From assembly GCA_903939665.1 (NCBI GenBank), contig CAJAHZ010000124.1, positions 1-5,892 on the forward strand: a stretch of DNA of 5,892 bases, in the 5' to 3' direction. Positions 1 through 5,623 of this stretch are shown piece by piece. The notes under the pieces are model-generated. The model was not told the DNA's origin, did not search any database, and worked only from the letters and a program-made list of their open reading frames with translations. The stretch comes from an uncultured Pseudomonadota bacterium. Its GTDB lineage: Bacteria; Pseudomonadota; Gammaproteobacteria; Burkholderiales; Rhodocyclaceae. The position numbers and the translations under genes were made by a program. Numbering within the stretch: position 1 is the first letter of the stretch; each line of letters starts with the position of its first letter.

Positions 1-138
1 ATCCTAGCGCTGCCGGTGGAGGAAAGATGGGGGCGAACGCCACGAACAAACAGTCATCCGGACTAGTCACCGGCATGCGCCGATAGAATTTCTGACTATT
101 CCATTGTGCTGGCGACGAAGTTAACACAGCGTGTTTTT

Positions 139-168
139 CTGACAGTGAAATCAGCAATTTCTGATAGT
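139..168 (+). promoter_or_regulatory. Possible sigma-70 type promoter for the STAS-led gene set
   Basis: CTGACA at 139-144 matches five of six bases of the TTGACA -35 box. GATAGT at 163-168 matches four of six bases of the TATAAT -10 box, with an 18-base spacer. It lies about 120 bases upstream of the STAS start codon in an AT-rich stretch. The -10 candidate overlaps the right arm of a CTGACTAT/ATAGTCAG inverted repeat, which would suit repressor binding. Such matches arise by chance often, so this is a weak call. Confidence 0.22.
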
Positions 169-273
169 CAGCATCAGGCCGATAACGGAGTATTGGTCAC
201 GTACAAAAGCGACTGACAAGATGGCCCGAATGACGACACAACAGTCAGCGCGACAACACCGAATCCACGCCTC

Positions 274-280
274 AAAAGGA
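274..280 (+). promoter_or_regulatory. Ribosome binding site of the STAS gene
   Basis: AAAAGGA lies 7 bases before the ATG at 288. This supports that start over the other-frame ATG at 221, which has no comparable site. Confidence 0.6.
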
Positions 281-287
281 AAAATAA

Positions 288-683
288 ATGACCAATACAC
301 TCGCTGTCAGCGAGGCCGGCTTTCGCCTCGTTTTCGACGCCAAAATGACTTTTGCTTTTGCCGAAAAGATCGAGGACATGATTCTCGATGCGCTGCGCCG
401 CTACAAGAAAGTGGAAGTCGACCTTTCCAAAGTTTGCGAAATCGATCTTTGCGGCAGCCATCTGCTCGGATTGCTGGAAAGCTTCATCGATAAAGGAATC
501 GTCATTATTGCGACATCCCCCATCGTCAAGCTGGCGTACGAGCGTCTCCACGCTCATCGTTGCCCCGAGAAACCCGCTTGCGGCACAAGAGGGAAAAAAG
601 TGGCCACTGGAACGCAGAGGAGTCGGCATCACGCTCCGACGATCGCCTCCCAGCGTCGGGCAAAGCTGCTGCCATCGATTTGA
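288..683 (+). CDS. Single-domain STAS protein (anti-sigma factor antagonist-like)
   Basis: The first ~88 residues fit a STAS domain: a beta strand near residues 12-17, helix at about 24-38, the strand VEVDLSKV at 42-49, the signature turn EIDLCG at 51-56, a helix at 57-68, then strand IVIIAT at 71-76 and the start of a last helix (IVKLAYERL, 79-87). STAS proteins act in the cytoplasm by binding a partner, typically an anti-sigma/Ser kinase (partner switching), and here could regulate the polysaccharide genes that follow. In SpoIIAA-like members the second residue after the signature Asp is a phosphorylated Ser; here that residue is Cys55 (and Leu54 precedes it), so classical Ser phosphorylation is not expected at this site. 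The last ~40 residues are unlike a STAS domain, very basic (11 K/R/H against one acidic residue), and may be readthrough into noncoding or repeat DNA. The start is supported by AAAAGGA 7 bases upstream. The gene ends 18 bases before the glycosyltransferase, so the two are probably cotranscribed. Domain call fairly sure; role inferred. Confidence 0.8.
   Translation: MTNTLAVSEAGFRLVFDAKMTFAFAEKIEDMILDALRRYKKVEVDLSKVCEIDLCGSHLLGLLESFIDKGIVIIATSPIVKLAYERLHAHRCPEKPACGTRGKKVATGTQRSRHHAPTIASQRRAKLLPSI
622..659 (+). promoter_or_regulatory. Competing hairpins just upstream of the glycosyltransferase gene
   Basis: CCGAC at 636-640 can pair with GTCGG at 622-626, or, extended to CCGACG (636-641), with CGTCGG at 654-659. 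The two stems are mutually exclusive, as in attenuators. They sit in the atypical tail of the STAS gene, about 43 bases before the ATG at 702. No run of T follows, so this is not a simple terminator. It may be coincidence in GC-rich DNA. Confidence 0.2.
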
Positions 684-701
684 AAGCGGACCAAAAGATC
701 T

Positions 702-1868
702 ATGCGCATTCTCTTTGTCATCAGTGAATTGACCCTCGGCGGCGCCCAGAAACAGGTCGTTGAACTGGCGGCCCAGATGGTCCATCGGGGACACGATGTT
801 GCGATCTACACGCTGAACGGAGACGTCCCGAGAAAGCCGGAACTGGACGGTCGGGGCGTCGGCCTGTACATCGACCAGAAGCGGTCGCGGCTCGATCCTG
901 CGGTGCTGTATCGTCTGCGACGAACGATTTCCCGCTGGCGCCCGGATGTCGTCCACAGTTTTCTCTTCGACGCCGACTTTTACGCACGCGTCGCGGCGAT
1001 AGGCAGCGGTGTTCCCGTGATCAATTCCGAGCGCAACGCCGATTACCACCTGACCACCCTGCAGAAGCTGGCGCAAAGGCTGACCCGCACACTCGCACGC
1101 GGGGTGGTTGCCAATACCTTTTCCGGCAAGCAATTCGCCGAGCGCTTGTTTGCCTTGCCACCAAATGACGTACACGTCGTCTGGAACGGGATCCGGCTGG
1201 ACGAAATTCAACGCCAGGCAAGGACCACGATCAACTACCGGGAGATGTTTTTCGGCCCCGGCGTCTATCGCATCGCCTGTCTGGTGGCGGCCATCAAGCC
1301 ACAAAAAGATTATCACCTTGCGCTCGACGTTGCAGCGCAGCTGGTGTCGAAGAATCCGGAATGGCGAGTTCTTTTTCTTGGCGACAAGCTATCGGCACCT
1401 GGCCCTTACAAGGCCGGTGCGGGCTCGGAGACAACGGATTACAAGGAAGCCGTTGTGAAGCATTACCAGGGTCTGGGCTTGTCTGACAAGATCAAATTCG
1501 CCGGGCTGAGAGGCGATGTGCCGGCCATCGTGAGCCAGTCCGACGTGCTTTACATGACTTCAGCCCATGAAGGCTTCCCTAATGCTGTGCTGGAGGCGAT
1601 GGCACTCGGTATTCCAGTGGCCAGCACCGACTATTCGGATATTCGTCGCATTCTGCCCTTGTCCGCACAGGTCGCCGCCAGCCGAAACCCTGAAGACGTT
1701 GCGCAAACGGTAATCTGGGCATGCAACGAGGGCGAACTGATCGCCAGCAAGCAGAAAGAATGGGTATGCGCCAACGCAACCATTGAAAAAGCCGCCAGCA
1801 GCCTCGAAAACGTCTATCGGAAATACATCCGTCCGCCCATTTTGGTGCCGGCAGGAGAGCCATGCTGA
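702..1868 (+). CDS. Glycosyltransferase, GT-B fold, GT4-like family
   Basis: The protein (388 residues) would transfer a sugar from an activated nucleotide donor to a lipid-linked oligosaccharide at the cytoplasmic face of the inner membrane. The N-terminal Rossmann half opens with MRILFVISEL and the glycine pair LGGAQ (12-16) typical of GT4 enzymes, continues with PDVVHSF (81-87) and an NSERN motif (108-112). The C-terminal donor-binding half starts near 190 with a conserved-type KPQKDY (199-204) and contains the retaining-enzyme signature HE-GFPNAVL-E, an E-x7-E pair at Glu290 and Glu298, followed by GIPVAS (303-308). Length is normal for the family and no signal peptide or membrane segment is seen. 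The ATG follows a weak purine-rich site (AAGCGGA, 684-690). The stop overlaps the start of the next gene, implying one transcript and translational coupling. Family call is secure; donor, acceptor and linkage cannot be read from the sequence. Confidence 0.93.
   Translation: MRILFVISELTLGGAQKQVVELAAQMVHRGHDVAIYTLNGDVPRKPELDGRGVGLYIDQKRSRLDPAVLYRLRRTISRWRPDVVHSFLFDADFYARVAAIGSGVPVINSERNADYHLTTLQKLAQRLTRTLARGVVANTFSGKQFAERLFALPPNDVHVVWNGIRLDEIQRQARTTINYREMFFGPGVYRIACLVAAIKPQKDYHLALDVAAQLVSKNPEWRVLFLGDKLSAPGPYKAGAGSETTDYKEAVVKHYQGLGLSDKIKFAGLRGDVPAIVSQSDVLYMTSAHEGFPNAVLEAMALGIPVASTDYSDIRRILPLSAQVAASRNPEDVAQTVIWACNEGELIASKQKEWVCANATIEKAASSLENVYRKYIRPPILVPAGEPC
1853..1859 (+). promoter_or_regulatory. 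Ribosome binding site inside the glycosyltransferase gene
   Basis: AGGAGAG within the last codons of the glycosyltransferase gene ends 2 bases before the ATG at 1862; its AGGAG core has a 4-base spacer, which is short but workable. It supports that start and coupling of the two overlapping genes. Confidence 0.5.
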
Positions 1869-2824
1869 ACTTCGGCATTTGCCGGCTGGAGCAACTCGAC
1901 TGCGCCAGCCCTGCGCTATTGGCCGAAACGCGGCGCTACTTCCGGCGCTTCTGCAATATCGAGTTATACGAGGCGCTGGCACGCCGGGGCGATCCGGGCG
2001 ATGAGGCGCTGCAGGCTGCGGTGCTCGATTTGTTTCCGATCGCCAACGGCGCTTTCAAACGTACCAGCCGCCAGCGTTTCGGCGGGTTCGATCAACAGGT
2101 TGTCGACTGCCTGAGCGACATGTTTCATGACGCCGAGCAACTCACGGTGCATGACATGGCAGTCTCCGACGGTCGCACCGCCTGTGATTTCTACCGAACA
2201 CTAGCCACCCGCTTCGGCCCGACGCTGGACTTCGTCGCCAGCGACCTGTGCACCCGCATTACCGCGCTATCGCGCGACGGCCAGCGCCTGACCGTGATCA
2301 TTGATGAGGACGGCGTGCCATTGCAACTGGTGTGGCCGCCGTTCGTTCTACCGATCGCCATGACCGAAAGCTGGCTCTACCCGGTCAATCGTCTGATCCG
2401 CCAGTTGCTGCAATCCGAGGCCAATGCGCTAAGGTCGGCTGCCAACAATGCGGATGGCAGCCTGCAGCGCCGAGAAATCCTCCTGCTCTGTACCGAAGCC
2501 AGAAACTATCTGGCCGCGAACGACAACTTCCATATCGAACGTCACAACATATTTGACGCAACGCCACGACGCTATCGCGTGGTGCGGGCGATGAACGTCT
2601 TCAACGAGAGCTATTTTTCTCCGGCACAACTGGCGCAAGGCCTTGCCAGGGTGCACGAGTCGCTCGCTGATGAGGGTGTTTTCGTTCTCGGCTCCAATAG
2701 CGAGGCCGGGTCGACGGTCAACGGGGGTGTTTACCGGAAGCAAGCGAACGGCTTCGCTGAAGTCGTCCGTTGCGGCAACGGGCCGGCAATCGCGCCGCTG
2801 CTCGCCGCGATTGAGAAACCCTGA
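1862..2824 (+). CDS. SAM-dependent methyltransferase-like protein of a polysaccharide locus
   Basis: A soluble 320-residue protein whose architecture suggests a class I (Rossmann) methyltransferase. HDMAVSDGRTA (98-108) looks like a SAM-binding motif I of the D-x-G-x-S-D-G type, with Ala in place of the first Gly; Asp128 in DFVASDL could be the acidic residue that ends the second strand; FHIERHNIFD (223-232) resembles motif II; and YRVVRAMNVFNESYFS (238-253) followed by VHESLADEGVFVLGSN (264-279) resembles the closing part of CheR-like and related methyltransferases, where a helix leads to a 'G-G/D-G-x-x-x-x-G' strand. The N-terminal ~95 residues are helical and not recognised. A role in methylating a sugar or lipid-linked intermediate is inferred from its neighbours; protein or small-molecule targets remain possible. 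The ATG lies in ATGCTGA overlapping the glycosyltransferase stop, with AGGAGAG starting 9 bases before it. Moderately sure of fold, unsure of substrate. Confidence 0.7.
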   Translation: MLNFGICRLEQLDCASPALLAETRRYFRRFCNIELYEALARRGDPGDEALQAAVLDLFPIANGAFKRTSRQRFGGFDQQVVDCLSDMFHDAEQLTVHDMAVSDGRTACDFYRTLATRFGPTLDFVASDLCTRITALSRDGQRLTVIIDEDGVPLQLVWPPFVLPIAMTESWLYPVNRLIRQLLQSEANALRSAANNADGSLQRREILLLCTEARNYLAANDNFHIERHNIFDATPRRYRVVRAMNVFNESYFSPAQLAQGLARVHESLADEGVFVLGSNSEAGSTVNGGVYRKQANGFAEVVRCGNGPAIAPLLAAIEKP

Positions 2825-2837
2825 TTCCGCCTGACAT

Positions 2838-2878
2838 CCCGCGCTGGCGCTCGATGAATTCGAAGCGCCGCACGCGGG
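2838..2878. terminator. GC-rich two-part hairpin between convergent genes
   Basis: CCCGCG (2838-2843) pairs with CGCGGG (2873-2878), and after a small internal loop (CT against GCA) GGCGCT (2846-2851) pairs with AGCGCC (2864-2869). The inner arms can extend by CGA/TCG across one bulged A. It fills most of the 63-base gap between the two convergent stop codons, the usual place for a bidirectional terminator. Neither side is followed by a good T-run, so its strength as an intrinsic terminator is uncertain; it may instead protect 3' ends. Confidence 0.5.
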
Positions 2879-2887
2879 AAACGTCAT

Positions 2888-4039
2888 TTACCCTGCCGCC
2901 ACCTCAGCAACCTCGACCGCCTCAGCCGGCAGGCAAGACCCCCAATCCAGATCGACCGCCTCTGCCGCCACAAGGCCACGCGGCAACACCTGCGGCTTGT
3001 TCGCAGGGGCTGCCCGCAGATGGGCGACATACCATTCGACGGTTTTTTCCGCCCCTTGCTGTATCCGGCAAACCGGATGGTAGCCGAGATGGCGGTTCGC
3101 CTTGCTGATGTCGGCCCGGGAAAACCGCATATCCCCTTTGCGCGCTTCACGATAGACAGGCTGTACCGTTCGCAGTTGGGGATGGTGCGGGGCCATCAAG
3201 CCACGCAGGAGCTCGAACAGTTCATTCAATGAAGTCTGCGCATTAAGTGCGACGTTATAAACCTGATTCACGGCAGCCTGCTTTTGGACCGTTGCGGCCA
3301 GCAGGTTGGCTTGTACCGCATTATCGACATAGCAAAAATCGCGCGACGTCTTTCCATCGCCATTGATATAAACCGTCTCATTATTCAACATGGACGATAT
3401 CCATGCCGGAATTACCGCAGGATATTCGCCGTCCGCCTTCTGGCGCGGCCCGAACACGTTGAAGTAACGCAGCCCAATCATGCTCATTCCATAATTAGTG
3501 GCAAAAACATGCGCATACAGTTCGTCAACATACTTGGTGACGGCATAGGGTGACAGCGGCCGCCCGATGTTGGCCTCAACTTTTGGCAAGCGCATGTCAT
3601 CGCCGTAGACCGAACTTGATGAGGCATACACAAAACGGGAGACGCCCGCATCGCGAGCAGCCACCAGCATATTGAGAAAGCCGCTCACATTATTTTCGTT
3701 ACTTGTAATCGGGTCATCAACCGAGCGCGGCACACTGCCCAGCGCGGCCTGATGCAAAATCACGTCTACCGAACTGCACGCCTTGCGGCAGGTTTCCAGT
3801 GAGCGGATATCGCCTTCGATGAAACTGAAGTTCCGCCACCGCTGCTCGCCGACGGCGTCCTTTACCAGCGTCAGATTATCCCGGCTCCCGGTGGAAAAAT
3901 TGTCCAGCCCGACCACCTGCTGGTCGAGCATGAGCAGGTTTTCAAGCAGATGTGAGCCGATGAACCCGGCAGCTCCGGTCACCAGCCAGGTGCGTTGTTC
4001 GCTCGCGATCTGATCGAGCACTCTCTCGTAAGTCGTCAT
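2888..4039 (-). CDS. wbpP: UDP-N-acetylglucosamine 4-epimerase, WbpP/TviC type
   Basis: An extended SDR enzyme that would interconvert UDP-GlcNAc and UDP-GalNAc (or the matching uronic acids) in the cytoplasm, supplying a GalNAc-type donor to the glycosyltransferases. The N-terminal TWLVTGAAGFIGSH carries the NAD-binding G-x-x-G-x-x-G (Gly22, 25, 28). GLDNFSTG is at 44-51, HQAALGSVPRS at 96-106, the catalytic serine run at 140-143 before VYG, and the Tyr-x3-Lys pair is Tyr165/Lys169 (PYAVTKY). LRYFNVFGPRQ (190-200), INGDGKTSRDFCYVDN (225-240) and GDMRFSRADISKA (302-314) match WbpP-group epimerases as I remember them. Ser307 falls at the small 'gatekeeper' position that lets the pocket take N-acetylated sugars. 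Known WbpP is about 341 residues; this protein has a further ~40-residue Ala/Val/Glu-rich tail. The ATG has AAGGAG 9 bases upstream, and the N-terminus (MTTYERVLDQI) matches family starts. It lies 90 bases after the flippase and may be cotranscribed. Confidence 0.93.
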   Translation of the reverse strand: MTTYERVLDQIASEQRTWLVTGAAGFIGSHLLENLLMLDQQVVGLDNFSTGSRDNLTLVKDAVGEQRWRNFSFIEGDIRSLETCRKACSSVDVILHQAALGSVPRSVDDPITSNENNVSGFLNMLVAARDAGVSRFVYASSSSVYGDDMRLPKVEANIGRPLSPYAVTKYVDELYAHVFATNYGMSMIGLRYFNVFGPRQKADGEYPAVIPAWISSMLNNETVYINGDGKTSRDFCYVDNAVQANLLAATVQKQAAVNQVYNVALNAQTSLNELFELLRGLMAPHHPQLRTVQPVYREARKGDMRFSRADISKANRHLGYHPVCRIQQGAEKTVEWYVAHLRAAPANKPQVLPRGLVAAEAVDLDWGSCLPAEAVEVAEVAAG

Positions 4040-4048
4040 GACTATTTA

Positions 4049-4054
4049 CTCCTT
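4049..4054 (-). promoter_or_regulatory. Ribosome binding site of the epimerase gene
   Basis: Read on the minus strand, AAGGAG precedes the ATG (4039-4037) by 9 bases. This is a near-perfect Shine-Dalgarno site, the best in the window, and it fixes the epimerase start. It suggests independent, efficient translation despite the upstream flippase gene. The rest of the gap, 4055-4129, shows only a small hairpin (CTGCC/GGCAG, 4108-4122) and no convincing promoter. Confidence 0.7.
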
Positions 4055-4129
4055 GGTTGACCTGCAATATCAATGTCTCTCTGTCATTCGGACGGCGAGA
4101 CGACTCCCTGCCTTCATGGCAGATACATC

Positions 4130-5623
4130 TCAAGTTTTCAGCCTGCAGGCGGCGAGCAGCCAGCCACGACCGATACCGTGCAACGCTGTCATTGCGGCAT
4201 AGGCAGCCGCCAGAATCATCCCGCCAGCCAATAGCTGCACGATCAGCCCATGCTGTATGAGGTAATGTCCTGTCACCGTCCCGGCAAGTGCCGCAGCAAG
4301 CCCGGAAAACAGCAGCAGCAAACCCAGCGAACGCCAATCCTGCAGTCGATGCAGCGGTGTCGCCATACGTTGCTGGATTCGCCGCAGGGTGACGAATCGG
4401 TCGAGGAAAATCGCCAGAACGCTACCCACCGCGGCCCCCGCCAATCCATAACGCTGCGCGGCAAACCAGCTCACGACGACAGACAATCCGAGCACCAGCA
4501 GGTTGAGACGAAAAGCAAACACCCCCTCCCTCAGGAGCAGGGTAATGCTCGCAATTTCAACGACCAGCGCCGTCAGGCTGACGATATAGACGCGCATCGC
4601 CGATGCCGCCTCGACATAGGTCGCGGTATAAACGGCGGTAATCAGTTCCTCGGCGAAAACAAAAGCAAAAGCGAGCAACGGATAGACCAGCGCCGCCACC
4701 ATGACGTTGGCGCGAGAATTCAGGTCGAGCATCCCTGAAAGATTTCCCTCGCCCTGCAGCCGGCTCATGCTGGGCAAAAAGACATGATTGACCGAAACGC
4801 GAAACAGGTTGACCAGCGGGCCGAGAACGGCGGCGATCGAGAACGCAGCGAAGCTGGTCAGGGAAAACAGCGTCAGCGCCACCCACTGATCGGCCTGCCC
4901 ACGCAAGCCGTAAAGTGCCCCTGAAAGGCCGAAAGGTGCGGCATGGCGAAACTGTTCGACAAAGGATTTGCGCTGCAGCCAGGGGCCGGTCAGGCCTTGC
5001 GTCTTCCCCACATAACAGAACAGCAGCACCAGTTTGAGTAAAGCGAAACCCACCAGCAGCCAGATCAGCACGCGCAGATCGCCCGTTAGCCAGGCCGCCA
5101 ACGAAAGCGTCACTGCGCGCAACAGCGAGAGCGAAATGGTGATGCCGGCCTGCCAGACCACCCGCTCCTCGATCGTCGGCAGCAGGTCAAGCAGGCACGA
5201 GGAAATCAGCAGCAAGCCCAGGGATGGCACCAGCAATCCGTACTGGTCAAACGCGCGCATGCTGGCTGGCTGAAGCGGATTCCACGGGCTGATCACCAAG
5301 GCGCCGATCAGCCCCGCACACGCCAGATAAAGGATCGTCTGGTGAACGTAGAGCCGCTTGGCTGCGGCATCGGAGCGTGGCAAAAAATAATACAGGCTCT
5401 GCGGCATCGCCAGCGGCGCCACGGCCATGATGGTGATCACCGCCAGCCACAGCAGCCTGTATTCGCCAAAGGCTTGCGCATCCAGAGAGCGCGCCAGCAC
5501 CACCGGCAGCAGAAACTGCAGGGCGTAATCCAGTGCGTTGGCGCCGCCGAGAAACAGTGCGCGCCGCCTCAATACCCCCATCGGCGCCACAGCCTCCGCC
5601 TTCGCCTCAATCGCGGCCGTCAT
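4130..5623 (-). CDS. Wzx-like polysaccharide flippase (MOP/MVF superfamily)
   Basis: A 497-residue, strongly hydrophobic inner-membrane protein with about 12-14 predicted spanning segments, the usual size and topology of O-antigen/polysaccharide exporters. It would translocate the undecaprenyl-linked repeat unit from cytoplasm to periplasm. Segments visible include residues ~24-44, 58-76, 96-112, 128-147, 162-179, 184-204, 247-275, 306-330, 345-365, 370-389, 394-408, 432-450 and 460-480. The N-terminal stretch LGGANALDYALQFLLPVVLARSLD with FGEYRLLW (52-59) matches the first-helix region of Polysacc_synt family members (the 'ar-l-g-~-fG-y' pattern). Another typical feature is VNHVFLPSMSRLQGEGN (278-294) before a helix pair. 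It starts inside the preceding glycosyltransferase gene through an ATGA overlap, so it is translationally coupled. No strong Shine-Dalgarno site is present, which fits coupling. A shorter start at Met15 is possible. The family is clear; substrate cannot be told, as Wzx proteins diverge greatly. Confidence 0.88.
   Translation of the reverse strand: MTAAIEAKAEAVAPMGVLRRRALFLGGANALDYALQFLLPVVLARSLDAQAFGEYRLLWLAVITIMAVAPLAMPQSLYYFLPRSDAAAKRLYVHQTILYLACAGLIGALVISPWNPLQPASMRAFDQYGLLVPSLGLLLISSCLLDLLPTIEERVVWQAGITISLSLLRAVTLSLAAWLTGDLRVLIWLLVGFALLKLVLLFCYVGKTQGLTGPWLQRKSFVEQFRHAAPFGLSGALYGLRGQADQWVALTLFSLTSFAAFSIAAVLGPLVNLFRVSVNHVFLPSMSRLQGEGNLSGMLDLNSRANVMVAALVYPLLAFAFVFAEELITAVYTATYVEAASAMRVYIVSLTALVVEIASITLLLREGVFAFRLNLLVLGLSVVVSWFAAQRYGLAGAAVGSVLAIFLDRFVTLRRIQQRMATPLHRLQDWRSLGLLLLFSGLAAALAGTVTGHYLIQHGLIVQLLAGGMILAAAYAAMTALHGIGRGWLLAACRLKT

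Larger units (their letters stand above)
1..287. other. Leader region without a defensible gene
   Basis: No reading frame here has a recognisable product. Two forward frames are open from the left edge and stop at 64-66 (TAG) and 84-86 (TAG), so the first bases could be the last codons of an upstream gene, but neither short tail (21 or 27 codons) resembles a family I know. From about 87 to 287 the DNA is more AT-rich than the genes that follow and carries short direct and inverted repeats (AATTTCTGA at 87-95 and 156-164; CTGACTAT at 92-99 against ATAGTCAG at 164-171). It looks like a 5' regulatory region for the STAS gene. No tRNA, riboswitch or insertion-sequence end was recognised. Confidence 0.5.

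Noticed and set aside
61..68. Perfect palindrome GACTAGTC flanked by CCGG on both sides
   Set aside because: Eight-base palindromes occur by chance and nothing links this one to a promoter or attachment site.
1..86. Possible 3' end of an upstream gene
   Set aside because: Two frames are open from the edge but neither 21- nor 27-residue tail can be assigned, so no gene is called.
221..493. Forward frame starting at ATG 221 that overlaps the STAS start
   Set aside because: No ribosome binding site and a basic low-complexity product; the STAS frame has both a site and a domain.
174..1316. Long open frame on the minus strand (about 380 codons)
   Set aside because: It lies opposite the STAS and glycosyltransferase genes, which have clear family motifs, and its translation shows no recognisable domain. 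Long antisense frames are common in GC-rich genes.
2429..2887. Minus-strand open frame opposite the methyltransferase-like gene
   Set aside because: No recognisable domain and a composition typical of an antisense shadow; the forward gene has a good start and coupling.
4108..4122. CTGCC/GGCAG hairpin after the flippase gene as a terminator
   Set aside because: Five-base stem with no T-run on the minus strand; too weak to call.
4305..4325. Short run of CAG triplets inside the flippase gene
   Set aside because: Only a few units long and explained by Leu codons on the coding strand; not a repeat tract.
4250..4738. Forward open frame opposite the flippase gene
   Set aside because: The product is Gln/Arg/His-rich without any motif, as expected from the antisense of hydrophobic codons.
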